Part shown: one piece after another, positions 1 to 7,305 of the stretch
How the letters are laid out: each line of letters starts with the position of its first letter
Position numbering within the stretch: the first letter of the stretch is position 1
Origin: Ruminococcus_G sp963594675
GTDB taxonomy: Bacteria; Bacillota; Clostridia; Lachnospirales; Lachnospiraceae
Direction of reading: 5' to 3'
DNA: 13,343 nt
Assembly (NCBI GenBank): GCA_963594675.1
Contig: CAVBGA010000046.1
Coordinates: 1 to 13,343 of the forward strand
Translations under genes and position numbers: made by a program
The notes under the pieces: model-generated
The model's input: only the letters and a program-made list of their open reading frames with translations
Told to the model about the DNA's origin: nothing
Database searches by the model: none

Positions 1-454
1 TCATATTACTATTGGCCTGAAAAAAGCCTCGCATTACCCCTAAAAGACCAGCCAGCAAAATAACCGGTGCAAGAATTCTAAGAGCAAGTACCGCTCCCTC
101 TCCTCCATCTGGAAGAAGCTGCTTTGCAAAAACAAAGGCCACAATAGAAGCCAGAGAGCCCATAACTAAAATATAAAGAACCGCTCCCCAGAACACTCTA
201 GAGGCATTCTTATATTGTTTTTTTGCAATTCGCTCTGACATCAGTTTGGATACCGCTACCGGAATACTGTAACCAGATATCAGAAGCAAAATATTATATA
301 CATTGTAGGCATAACCATAATATCCATAGCCAAGACCTCCAATCGCCGCCTTCATCGGTGTTCGATAGAGCAATCCGATAATTCGTACGATCAGCCCGGC
401 AATCATAAGAAAGGTAGCCTGTCTGACAAAAGATTGTTTATTATTGTCCATCAT
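1..454 (-). CDS. SpoVB/YtgP-type lipid-linked oligosaccharide flippase, N-terminal part
   Basis: This is the first ~150 residues of a polytopic membrane protein; the frame is open to the left edge, so the C-terminal two thirds are missing. Hydrophobic segments alternate with short basic loops. The segments IPVAVSKLMSERIAKKQY and GVMRGFFQANSNM match the conserved N-terminal features of the MOP-superfamily SpoVB/YtgP/MurJ group, whose members move lipid-linked cell-wall or polysaccharide precursors across the cytoplasmic membrane. Two consecutive ATG codons (454-452 and 451-449) can start it. An AAGGG sequence lies 5 nt before the first and 8 nt before the second, so I give the longer form. The start lies inside the end of ung (overlap 441-454), implying the same transcript and probably coupled translation. 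The family is secure. Whether this is the peptidoglycan lipid II flippase (MurJ role), a sporulation SpoVB or a polysaccharide exporter cannot be told from this part. Confidence 0.85.
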   Translation of the reverse strand, partial: MMDNNKQSFVRQATFLMIAGLIVRIIGLLYRTPMKAAIGGLGYGYYGYAYNVYNILLLISGYSIPVAVSKLMSERIAKKQYKNASRVFWGAVLYILVMGSLASIVAFVFAKQLLPDGGEGAVLALRILAPVILLAGLLGVMRGFFQANSNM

Positions 455-1139
455 ATTTTCCCTTTTCTATGTTTTCTATCTGCCAATCAATGGGAGGCAG
501 TCCATTTTCCTCCAAATAGCTGTTTGTTCTACTAAAAGGCCGGCTTCCTAGAAAGCCCCGATAGGCAGACAAAGGACTGGGGTGGGCCGATTTAATGATC
601 AAATGCTTGGGATTGGTGATCATCTTCTCCTTTTGCTGAGCGGGACGTCCCCATAAAATAAAGACCATAGGTCGGTCTTGCCTAGCAAGCACCTGGATCA
701 CCGCATCCGTAAACTCTTCCCAACCGATACCACGATGAGAATTTGCCTGATGAGCCCGCACCGTAAGTACTGTATTTAGCAGAAGCACACCCTGCCTAGC
801 CCATTTCTCCAGATATCCGTTATTGGGAATATAACAACCTAAGTCGGTCTCCAGTTCCTTATAGATATTCACTAAAGAGGGAGGAATATCCACCTCAGGA
901 CGCACGGAAAAACAAAGGCCATGAGCCTGATGATCCCCATGATATGGATCCTGACCTAAAATCACCACCTTGACCTGCTCAAGGGGGGTCAGGTGAAAGG
1001 CATTGAAAATGTCATCCGCCGGCGGAAAAATCTGTCTGCTCCTGTATTCCTCTCCTACCTTTTTGAAAAGCTCGCTATAATAAGTTTTTTTAAATTCCGG
1101 AGCAAGTGCTTTTGCCCATTCTCCACTAATTGGCGGCAT
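441..1139 (-). CDS. ung: Uracil-DNA glycosylase, family 1
   Basis: Ung removes uracil from DNA (from cytosine deamination or dUTP incorporation) and leaves an abasic site, the first step of base-excision repair in the cytoplasm. The 232-residue length fits the family. The water-activating loop GQDPYH is at residues 62-67 with catalytic Asp64. Phe77, in the CFS segment, is the uracil-stacking residue. LLLN at 119-122 supplies the uracil-recognising Asn122. The HPSPLS minor-groove loop at 186-191 carries catalytic His186 and the intercalating Leu190. All active-site residues are present. AGGAGG stands just upstream of the ATG. An 83-nt spacer without a clear terminator separates it from hisF upstream, and its end overlaps the start of the flippase gene downstream. 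An exonuclease III family gene, encoding the next enzyme of the pathway, lies upstream in the same run of genes. Confidence 0.97.
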   Translation of the reverse strand: MPPISGEWAKALAPEFKKTYYSELFKKVGEEYRSRQIFPPADDIFNAFHLTPLEQVKVVILGQDPYHGDHQAHGLCFSVRPEVDIPPSLVNIYKELETDLGCYIPNNGYLEKWARQGVLLLNTVLTVRAHQANSHRGIGWEEFTDAVIQVLARQDRPMVFILWGRPAQQKEKMITNPKHLIIKSAHPSPLSAYRGFLGSRPFSRTNSYLEENGLPPIDWQIENIEKGKYDGQ

Positions 1140-1222
1140 AATCTCCTCCTATCTCCCTGCCAAATGCAGACATTTTGCAAAGAGTTATGATGCATCGTCT
1201 TACATAGTTACAACATATCATC

Positions 1223-1984
1223 CTACATACGAACCGGCACATTTCTCCCTGCCAAATATTTTTTCAATTCCATAATCTCAAGTTCTTTGTAATGGAAAAG
1301 GGAGGCTGCCAAAGCTGCATCCGCCTTTCCTTCCGTCAAGGCCTCATAGAAATGCTCCTCAGTTCCTGCCCCTCCGGAGGCAATCACCGGAATGGATACC
1401 GCTTCTGCAATTGCCTTGGTAAGGGCAATATCATATCCTGCCTTAGTGCCATCACAATCCATGCTGGTAAGAAGGATCTCACCGGCTCCTAGAGACTCCG
1501 CTTTAACGGCCCATTCCACGGCGTCAATTCCCTTATCAATACGGCCGCCATTTTTATAAATATTCCATCCACTGCCATCCTCCCGCCGCTTGGCATCAAT
1601 TGCCACAACGACACACTGGCTTCCAAATTTCATGGCTGCATCATGGATCAAAGGAGGATTATTTATAGCAGACGAGTTGATAGAAATTTTATCTGCCCCT
1701 TCTCTGAGGAGGGTCTTAAAATCTTCAACGCTACGAATTCCCCCGCCTACCGTAAAAGGAATAAATACATTGGCTGCTACCTGACGCACCATATCTACTA
1801 CCGTATTTCTATGATCTGAGGATGCGGTAATATCCAGAAAAACAACCTCATCTGCCCCTGCTTTATCATAGGCTTTCGCAATTTCTACCGGATCTCCAGC
1901 ATCTCTTAAATTTACAAAATTAACACCTTTTACTACTCTTCCATTATTAACATCCAAACAGGGAATGATTCTCTTTGTAAACAT
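1223..1984 (-). CDS. hisF: Imidazole glycerol phosphate synthase, cyclase subunit HisF
   Basis: HisF is the (beta/alpha)8 cyclase half of IGP synthase. It takes ammonia from HisH and converts PRFAR to imidazole glycerol phosphate plus AICAR, linking histidine and purine synthesis. The 253-residue length is standard. The N-terminus MFTKRIIPCLDV carries catalytic Asp11, with Lys19 after it. The second catalytic Asp is Asp130 in VVAIDAKR. Phosphate-binding glycines lie in FTVGGGIRS (77-85) and ASGGAG (202-207), and TSMDCDGT at 173-180 is typical. The stop codon of hisH and this ATG overlap as TAATG, and an AAGGAG ribosome site lies inside the end of hisH, so the two subunits are made together. 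No hisA or other his genes flank the pair. I considered a HisF-like sugar amidotransferase partner, but all the hallmarks of true HisF are present. Confidence 0.96.
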   Translation of the reverse strand: MFTKRIIPCLDVNNGRVVKGVNFVNLRDAGDPVEIAKAYDKAGADEVVFLDITASSDHRNTVVDMVRQVAANVFIPFTVGGGIRSVEDFKTLLREGADKISINSSAINNPPLIHDAAMKFGSQCVVVAIDAKRREDGSGWNIYKNGGRIDKGIDAVEWAVKAESLGAGEILLTSMDCDGTKAGYDIALTKAIAEAVSIPVIASGGAGTEEHFYEALTEGKADAALAASLFHYKELEIMELKKYLAGRNVPVRM

Positions 1985-2604
1985 TAGTCATTCTCCTTTC
2001 CCAGGGAGGCAAAATTCTTAAGGATCTTCAGTCCCAGATCCGAGCTTTTTTCCGGATGGAACTGACATGCAAAAATATTATCCTTTTCTACAGAAGCGTC
2101 AATGGAGACACTATACTGGGTTGTCGCCTTTACAATACTCTCCTCTTCCGCTTCCAAATAATAGGAATGGACAAAATACACATAGGGTTCTTCCGGAAGC
2201 CCCTGAAACAGTCGCCCCTGATTTTTAAGAGTCAGGGAATTCCAACCCATATGGGGAATCTTAAGTCCTGGCTGATCCGGTATTCTCTTAATTTTTCCTT
2301 TCAAAAGGCCAAGTCCCACAGCTCCCGGACTTTCCTCACTTTCTTCAAAAAGAAGCTGTAAGCCCAGGCAAATTCCCAAAAATGGAATCTTTTGATCTGC
2401 TACTTCCTCAATAGCGGAAATCAATTGGTATTTCTTTAGATTTTCCATGGCATCTCCAAAAGCACCAACGCCGGGAAGTACCACTTTATCTGCAGAAAGG
2501 ATTTCCTGATGGTCTCTGGTGAGAACCACCTCTTCCCCCAGTAACTGAAATGCCTTTTCTACACTTTTTATATTGCCCGCATCATAGTCTATAATTGCGA
2601 TCAT
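1984..2604 (-). CDS. hisH: Imidazole glycerol phosphate synthase, glutamine amidotransferase subunit HisH
   Basis: HisH is the class I glutamine amidotransferase that hydrolyses glutamine and channels ammonia into HisF. The 206-residue length is normal. IIDYDAGNIKSV at 4-15 is the typical start. PGVGAF at 44-49 forms the oxyanion strand. The nucleophile is Cys79 in GICLG, and the remaining triad residues are His183 and Glu185 in QFHPEKS. PHMGWN at 117-122 is the HisH signature that contacts HisF. A GAGGAG ribosome site precedes the ATG. Only 24 nt separate it from the end of panF, so it is probably co-transcribed with the transporter. It directly abuts hisF with a 1-bp overlap. Confidence 0.96.
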   Translation of the reverse strand: MIAIIDYDAGNIKSVEKAFQLLGEEVVLTRDHQEILSADKVVLPGVGAFGDAMENLKKYQLISAIEEVADQKIPFLGICLGLQLLFEESEESPGAVGLGLLKGKIKRIPDQPGLKIPHMGWNSLTLKNQGRLFQGLPEEPYVYFVHSYYLEAEEESIVKATTQYSVSIDASVEKDNIFACQFHPEKSSDLGLKILKNFASLGKEND

Positions 2605-2628
2605 AATAATCTCTCCTCAAATCTTTAT

Positions 2629-4116
2629 TTAAAAACACTTGTCTATAATATCCGAATCCAAGCCATTTTTGCAAGTAAAATGCCCTACTAGAAAATAAAG
2701 AATTCCCCCTGCCAAAAGACCCCAGATTACCGCATTAATACCAGCTATGCTCACATTATAATAGCAAAAAATATAAGTCGCAACCGCTCCCACGGAACTG
2801 GCAACTGCTGCCTGCTTGGTGCCCTTCTTCCAGAACAGGCCGCCTACCAAAGGCCAAAGGAAAGAACACTCCAGTCCACCGAAGGCAAAAAGATTCAGGA
2901 AGAAAATAATATCCGGGGGATTAATTGTCAGAAGAATTACAATAATTCCAAAAACAATGGTAATCAAAGTGCTTGCTTTCTGCATGTTCTTTTGATAACG
3001 TTCCAATCGTTTGGGATGATCTTTTACCACATAGGTTTTCCATAAATCCTTCACGATAGCTGCTGTTACCAGAATCAACAGGGAGTCTGCTGTGGACATA
3101 ACCGCTGCCATAGGTGCTGCAAGAAAAACACCTGCAATGCCTACCGGCATAATCTTCTGCACAATATAGGGAATAAAATAATCCGATGTAGGCAGATCTG
3201 TGGTATCTACCAAAGAGCCAGCCCAACAACCCGCCAGATGCATACCTACAATGACAAAACTGCAGGTAATCGCTCCAATCCACATAGCAGAATGAAGGCT
3301 TTTCGTATTTTTAAATCCCATAGCCCTAACTGCTGTTTGTGGCAGACCCAGTGTTCCAAAGCCTACCAAAACCCAAAAGCTAATCAAACCGCCTGGGGTA
3401 TATATGGATGTCAAGTTATCATAAATGTCTGGAAGATTCGCCTGAAGCCCTGCGTCAATTCCTGACAAGCCGCCTCCCGCCTTTAACACAAAAAAGAGAA
3501 GGAGAAAGGTTCCGATGCACATGACAAAGCCTTGAATCATGTCCGTAATAGCAACTGCTGCAAAACCTCCAAAGGCAGTATAAATAATAACCACCAGACC
3601 AAAGATAATCAAAGCGCTAACATGGGGAAGCCCTGTAATGGATGCAATCAGGGTTGCCCCGCCTGTAAACTGACCAATCATCTGTGCCGTACAAAAAATA
3701 ATGGTCAGAATGCTAACAACAATCGTCAACGCATCACTTTTATATCTGGCCTTAAGATATCCTACCACCGTAACAGATCCCGTTCTTCTGGATACCAAAG
3801 CTAATTTATTTCCCAGAACACCCAGTACCAAAAATGTAACCGGAACCTGTACCGCAGCAATCCATACCTGGGCATATCCATAAGTAAGTCCGGCAGCACC
3901 AGGGCCGGATACAAAGGAGCTTACCGAGGTATAGGTGGCCATAGTCGTCATAGCCAAAAGCAAGCCATTCATATTTCGACTACCGATAAAAAACTTCTTT
4001 TCACCGGACATTGTGCTGTCTTTTGTTTGTTTTCTACCAAATATTAGTCCAATAGCAGCATTGACCAGCAGGTAGGCAATAAAAATCAATAATATAATTT
4101 TTTGATTACTTGTCAT
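2629..4116 (-). CDS. panF: Sodium/pantothenate symporter PanF (SSF family)
   Basis: The 495-residue, highly hydrophobic protein of the sodium:solute symporter family has roughly 13 membrane segments by eye. The stretch SVSSFVSGPGAAGLTYGYAQ (64-83) and the LGVLGNKLALVSRRTG segment that follows it are characteristic of PanF, which brings in pantothenate with Na+ for coenzyme A synthesis. The assignment is strengthened by the overlapping upstream gene for a YhdT-like (DUF997) small membrane protein, the same gene order as yhdT-panF in Escherichia coli. The start ATG lies inside that gene (overlap 4106-4116), preceded by GAGGAGG within its acidic tail. Substrate identity is inferred from family and neighbour; another SSF substrate is possible but less likely. 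Confidence 0.88.
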   Translation of the reverse strand: MTSNQKIILLIFIAYLLVNAAIGLIFGRKQTKDSTMSGEKKFFIGSRNMNGLLLAMTTMATYTSVSSFVSGPGAAGLTYGYAQVWIAAVQVPVTFLVLGVLGNKLALVSRRTGSVTVVGYLKARYKSDALTIVVSILTIIFCTAQMIGQFTGGATLIASITGLPHVSALIIFGLVVIIYTAFGGFAAVAITDMIQGFVMCIGTFLLLFFVLKAGGGLSGIDAGLQANLPDIYDNLTSIYTPGGLISFWVLVGFGTLGLPQTAVRAMGFKNTKSLHSAMWIGAITCSFVIVGMHLAGCWAGSLVDTTDLPTSDYFIPYIVQKIMPVGIAGVFLAAPMAAVMSTADSLLILVTAAIVKDLWKTYVVKDHPKRLERYQKNMQKASTLITIVFGIIVILLTINPPDIIFFLNLFAFGGLECSFLWPLVGGLFWKKGTKQAAVASSVGAVATYIFCYYNVSIAGINAVIWGLLAGGILYFLVGHFTCKNGLDSDIIDKCF

Positions 4117-4390
4117 TTGTCAGTTCCTCCTCATCAAATTCTGCATCGTCATATTCAAAATCCACAAATATAAATTTTAGGAGAAACCATACCCCAATTA
4201 ATGCCAGTACAATGGTTCCAAAAACTGATATACTAAACCAGGCCGGCATACCTAGGAAATAATAACCGCTGCCATTTAACAAAAAGGCAGTTCCGATATG
4301 CCAAATGGCAATAATCGCTACCACCAACAGCGTATATTTAATCTCTTTCATGCATTGTTCATGCTTTTCTTCTTTTGTTAGTTTTTTCAT
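4106..4390 (-). CDS. YhdT-like small membrane protein (DUF997), PanF-associated
   Basis: A 94-residue protein with two membrane segments (about 18-37 and 52-73), the motif GMPAWFSISVFG at 47-58 and a strongly acidic C-terminal tail (77-90). This pattern, including a F/MP-x-WF motif before the second helix and a KFI-x-x-D junction, matches the DUF997/YhdT family, whose genes commonly sit directly upstream of panF. Its function is unproven; a role in assembling or assisting PanF is a fair inference from the linkage and the 11-bp gene overlap. A longer reading starting at a TTG at 4414 is possible, but it would use the AGGGAAAAGAG stretch as coding sequence. I read that stretch as the ribosome site for the ATG at 4390. 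The gene starts 32 nt after the end of the exonuclease III family gene. Confidence 0.85.
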   Translation of the reverse strand: MKKLTKEEKHEQCMKEIKYTLLVVAIIAIWHIGTAFLLNGSGYYFLGMPAWFSISVFGTIVLALIGVWFLLKFIFVDFEYDDAEFDEEELTNDK

Positions 4391-4422
4391 ACATCTCTTT
4401 TCCCTAAAAATCAAGACTCTTT

Positions 4423-5250
4423 TTATAGAGCAATCTCCAATACAATTGGCGCGTGATCCTGGCGATCTCCAGAATCCAGCATTTCCGACCGTTTCACCTG
4501 TTCTTTTATTCTCTCGCTTACCAGAAAATAGTCAATGCGCCATCCCGAATTGTTGATCTTACTGGTTTTGATTCGCTGTCCCCACCAGGAATAGACCCCT
4601 GGTACATCACCGTTCATATAACGGAAGGTATCCACAAAGCCTGCCGCAAGAAGATGGCTAAAGCCCTCTCTCTCCTCATCGGTAAAACCTGCCGACATAT
4701 GATTATTTTCCGGATGGGCAAGATCAATTTCCTTATGCGCAACATTAAAATCCCCGCAGGCAACGATGGGTTTCTTTTGATCAAGATCCCGCAAATAGTC
4801 TTTATACAAAATATCCCACTTTTGGCGATCCGGCAATCTCTTAAGCTCGCCCCCTGCATTAGGTGTATACACATTTACAAAATAAAAATTTTCAAATTCC
4901 AGGGTTAATAAACGACCTTCCTGATCCATGGTATCCGGTGCACCCAGCATAGGCACATTTTTTTCTGCACTCATTCCCTTTTTATACAGAATCATAGTAC
5001 CTGCATAGCCTTTTCTGGCTGGTGGCTGTGAACTGACCCATGCCATCTGATATTCTGGAAAATATTGGGATAAAGCCTCCATGTGCTTTGCAGAAGGCCC
5101 AGTTGCGGGAAGTTTCGTCTCCTGAATCGCAATAATATCTGCCCCTTCTTTTACAATTGTATCCAACACCTCTCTTGACATCAGCGCTCTGGCCGATGTA
5201 GAGGTCAATGCGGCATTCAATGAATCAATATTCCACGAAATTAATTTCAA
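4423..5250 (-). CDS. xth: Exodeoxyribonuclease III / AP endonuclease (ExoIII family)
   Basis: A metal-dependent nuclease of the endonuclease/exonuclease/phosphatase fold that cuts DNA at abasic sites and can degrade 3' ends, acting after Ung in base-excision repair. At 275 residues it is near the usual length. Visible active-site elements are SWNIDSLNA (5-13; Asn7 and Asp9), QETK (43-46; metal ligand Glu44), VYTPN (127-131; Tyr128), GDFNVAH (166-172; Asp167, Asn169), SWWGQR (221-226), WRIDYF (237-242; Asp240) and the final QDHAP (264-268; catalytic Asp265-His266). The start is a TTG at 5250-5248. It is chosen because GAGGAG stands 7 nt upstream and the LISWNIDS core begins at residue 3, leaving no room for a later start. 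The gene begins 19 nt after the end of map. It is called exoA in Bacillus. Confidence 0.95.
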   Translation of the reverse strand: MKLISWNIDSLNAALTSTSARALMSREVLDTIVKEGADIIAIQETKLPATGPSAKHMEALSQYFPEYQMAWVSSQPPARKGYAGTMILYKKGMSAEKNVPMLGAPDTMDQEGRLLTLEFENFYFVNVYTPNAGGELKRLPDRQKWDILYKDYLRDLDQKKPIVACGDFNVAHKEIDLAHPENNHMSAGFTDEEREGFSHLLAAGFVDTFRYMNGDVPGVYSWWGQRIKTSKINNSGWRIDYFLVSERIKEQVKRSEMLDSGDRQDHAPIVLEIAL

Positions 5251-5257
5251 TATTTTT

Positions 5258-5263
5258 CTCCTC
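5258..5263 (-). promoter_or_regulatory. Ribosome binding site that sets the TTG start of xth
   Basis: GAGGAG reads on the minus strand with a 7-nt spacer to TTG at 5250-5248. No in-frame ATG lies nearby upstream, and the catalytic N-terminal strand begins at once, so this site decides a non-ATG start. Confidence 0.75.
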
Positions 5264-5269
5264 TGTCAA

Positions 5270-6142
5270 TTAGCGTGACAAAACCTCAGTTCCATCATTT
5301 GTCACCAAAATGGTATATTCCCACTGTGCTGAAGGAAGTCCATCCTCTGTACGGATGGTCCATCCATCCTCTTCATCCTGCCATACCTCCGGCTTACCCA
5401 TATTAATCATAGGTTCAATGGTAAATGTCATTCCCGGAACCAGAAGCATTCCCTTTCCCGGCTGACCAATGTATCCCACCCAGGGATCCTCATGGAAATC
5501 TACACCAACACCGTGTCCACCGATTTCTCTAACAATGGAAAATCCGTTTTCCACGGCATGCTGGTTGCAGGCATAAGCCATGTCTCCTAAAGTTCCCCAA
5601 GGTTTGGTATTTGCAAGGGCGATATCACAGCACTCTTTTGTTACCTCAGCCAGTTTTCTCTTTTCTTCCTCTACCTCACCAATGCAAAACATACGGGAAG
5701 CATCCCCGTAATAACCATTATAAATAGTAGTGCAATCGATATTTACAATCTGACCGCTTTTTAAGATCGTATCCGCACTGGGAATTCCATGGCATACCAC
5801 CTCATCAATGGAAATGCAAACGCTTTTAGGATATCCTTCATAACCGAGAGTCGCTGGAATCGCTCCCATATCTCTGGTAAATTTCTCAATTTTCTCATCC
5901 AGTTCCAAGGTGCTGACTCCTTCTTTAACAAATTGAGAAATATAGTCCAGTACCATTGTGTTTCTCTTTCCCGCTTCGCGAATTCCCTCAATCTGTTCCG
6001 GAGTTTTTATAATAGAATGATCAGGGACTTCATAACCCTTCATCTCATAAGTTCTCAACTTTTCATCCAACATCATATGGCAGGATTTATATTTTCTACC
6101 GCTGCCACACCAACATTTATCATTTCTACCTAATTTGATCAT
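5270..6142 (-). CDS. map: Type I methionine aminopeptidase with N-terminal SEC-C zinc finger
   Basis: It removes the initiator methionine from new proteins at the ribosome. The 290-residue protein is about 40 residues longer than minimal bacterial MetAP. The extra N-terminus is a SEC-C motif, KCWCGSGRKYKSCH (9-22), with zinc ligands Cys10, Cys12, Cys21 and His22. The catalytic pita-bread domain carries the five dimetal ligands: Asp136 (NIDC), Asp147 (YGDAS), His210 (GGHGVG), Glu243 (TIEPM) and Glu275 (WEYT). His118 (VCHGIP) and His217 (DFHED) are the substrate-contact histidines. AGAGG lies about 8 nt before the ATG. It is the first gene after the promoter at 6214-6242 and probably heads the operon running left to the flippase. 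The SEC-C form is common in Clostridia and other Firmicutes; the finger probably helps it associate with the ribosome (inference). Confidence 0.97.
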   Translation of the reverse strand: MIKLGRNDKCWCGSGRKYKSCHMMLDEKLRTYEMKGYEVPDHSIIKTPEQIEGIREAGKRNTMVLDYISQFVKEGVSTLELDEKIEKFTRDMGAIPATLGYEGYPKSVCISIDEVVCHGIPSADTILKSGQIVNIDCTTIYNGYYGDASRMFCIGEVEEEKRKLAEVTKECCDIALANTKPWGTLGDMAYACNQHAVENGFSIVREIGGHGVGVDFHEDPWVGYIGQPGKGMLLVPGMTFTIEPMINMGKPEVWQDEEDGWTIRTEDGLPSAQWEYTILVTNDGTEVLSR

Positions 6143-6213
6143 TACTTTGCCTCTTTTTCTTTACATTTTCACTTTTCCTATTGTAAACCCTATTGTCGTG
6201 TTAGTCGATGCTA

Positions 6214-6242
6214 ATTATAGCTTATTCCTATTTTATTTACAA
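6214..6242 (-). promoter_or_regulatory. Sigma-A type promoter ahead of map
   Basis: On the minus strand, TTGTAA (6242-6237) is followed after exactly 17 nt by a perfect TATAAT (6219-6214). Transcription would start near 6207, leaving a leader of about 65 nt before the map ATG at 6142. It lies in the 166-bp gap between the EamA gene and map. No terminator with a clean stem and T-run was seen in this gap, so read-through from the EamA gene may add to expression. Confidence 0.7.
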
Positions 6243-6308
6243 TCCAAAGTCGATTCATGACTGTTCTCCATCAATGCAATTTCTATCTCTTTTCCACATA
6301 CATGCTCA

Positions 6309-7175
6309 TTAAATCAGCGTCAACGAAATCGTTCCCACAACAATCATAAGAAGCCCCACCAATGCTTTGCTGGTCAATTTCTCGTGAAATACCAGCCATG
6401 AAAAAGCGATGGTTATCAAAATACTCAACTTGTCTATTGGCACCACCACACTTGCCGGCCCCTCCTGCAAGGCCCTATAATAACAAAGCCAGGAGGCTCC
6501 GGTAGCAATTCCTGAAAGTCCAATAAACAAACTCTCCTTATTTCCTATATTAGGAATTTCCTTTGTTTTTCTTTTTCCAATTACGATCAGCCATGCCATT
6601 ACTAACACTACGCTTGTGCGGATGGCTGTTCCTAGATTCGAATCCACACCGGAAATACCAATTTTCCCTAAAATTGCCGTCAAACTGGCAAACACCGCCG
6701 ACAAGACCGCATAAATGTACCAGCTTCCTTTTTGCTTTCTTTCCTCCTCTATCGCTTCTTTCCGCTTAATCATTAGCATAGTACCTATTCCAATCAAACA
6801 GACACACACTACTTTTGATAAAGTCAATCCTTCTCCAAGAAAAATAAGCGCAAGAAGAATCGTCAAAATGGTACTGGATTTATCAATGGGCACAACTTTA
6901 TTGATGTCCCCCTTCTGTAATGCTCGAAAATAGCACAACCAGGAAGCTCCCGTAGCCAGTCCGGACAAAAAAAGAAATAATAATGTTTTTCCACTTATGT
7001 CTCTTATTCCGTTCATGGCTCCTGTCACAAACACCATAAGCCAGGAAAATACAAGTACCACAATTGTTCTCAATGCCGTTGCTAGATCTGAATCTGTCTT
7101 CTGAATTCCGCATTTTGCAAGAATCGATGTAATTCCAGCAAAAAAAGCCGACAGCACAGCATAAATAAGCCACAT
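6309..7175 (-). CDS. EamA/DMT-superfamily transporter with two near-duplicate halves
   Basis: A 288-residue membrane protein with about ten predicted helices, made of two EamA repeats (about 1-137 and 152-288) joined by a charged cytoplasmic-type linker (KRKEAIEEERKQKG). The family exports or imports metabolites, amino acids or drugs; the substrate cannot be told. The two halves are unusually alike. WLIYAVLSAFFAGITSILAK pairs with WYIYAVLSAVFASLTAILGK, and LSGLATGASWLCYFRALQKG pairs with LSGIATGASWLCYYRALQEG (17 of 20 identical). VVPIDK occurs in both. The start is supported by GAGGAGG about 8 nt upstream of the ATG. It seems to be transcribed on its own: a large spacer with a hairpin lies upstream and the map promoter lies downstream. 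Confidence 0.92.
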   Translation of the reverse strand: MWLIYAVLSAFFAGITSILAKCGIQKTDSDLATALRTIVVLVFSWLMVFVTGAMNGIRDISGKTLLFLFLSGLATGASWLCYFRALQKGDINKVVPIDKSSTILTILLALIFLGEGLTLSKVVCVCLIGIGTMLMIKRKEAIEEERKQKGSWYIYAVLSAVFASLTAILGKIGISGVDSNLGTAIRTSVVLVMAWLIVIGKRKTKEIPNIGNKESLFIGLSGIATGASWLCYYRALQEGPASVVVPIDKLSILITIAFSWLVFHEKLTSKALVGLLMIVVGTISLTLI

Positions 7176-7270
7176 ATTCTTTCCCTCCTCGTGCTACATA
7201 GTGCTCTATAGCTTGAGAATCTCTTCACTATTTTTTCATATAATAAACACTATTTTTACACTTACTTTGT

Positions 7271-7299
7271 TTGACAAGACCAACAAGATTGTGTAAGAT
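7271..7299 (+). promoter_or_regulatory. Plus-strand promoter-like element
   Basis: A perfect TTGACA (7271-7276), a 17-nt spacer and TAAGAT (7294-7299; 4 of 6 matches to the -10 consensus). It points right, opposite to all protein genes, and no plus-strand coding gene follows. A start near 7306 would fall just before the structured segment described next. Confidence 0.4.
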
Positions 7300-7305
7300 G
7301 TAATC

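Noticed and set aside
1140..1222. Separate promoter or terminator between hisF and ung
   Set aside because: TTGTAA is present, but the matching -10 position (TCATAA) is poor. The near-inverted repeat around GCAAAATG has a mismatch and no T-run. GATGCATC is only an 8-bp palindrome.
1223..2604. hisH-hisF as sugar-amidation (WbuY/WbuZ-type) genes
   Set aside because: All catalytic and interface residues of true HisH and HisF are present, the lengths are standard, and no sugar-modifying partner gene lies beside them.
4391..4414. Eight-residue longer N-terminus for the YhdT-like protein from a TTG at 4414
   Set aside because: It would turn the AGGGAAAAGAG ribosome-site stretch into coding sequence; the ATG at 4390 gives a normal family N-terminus.
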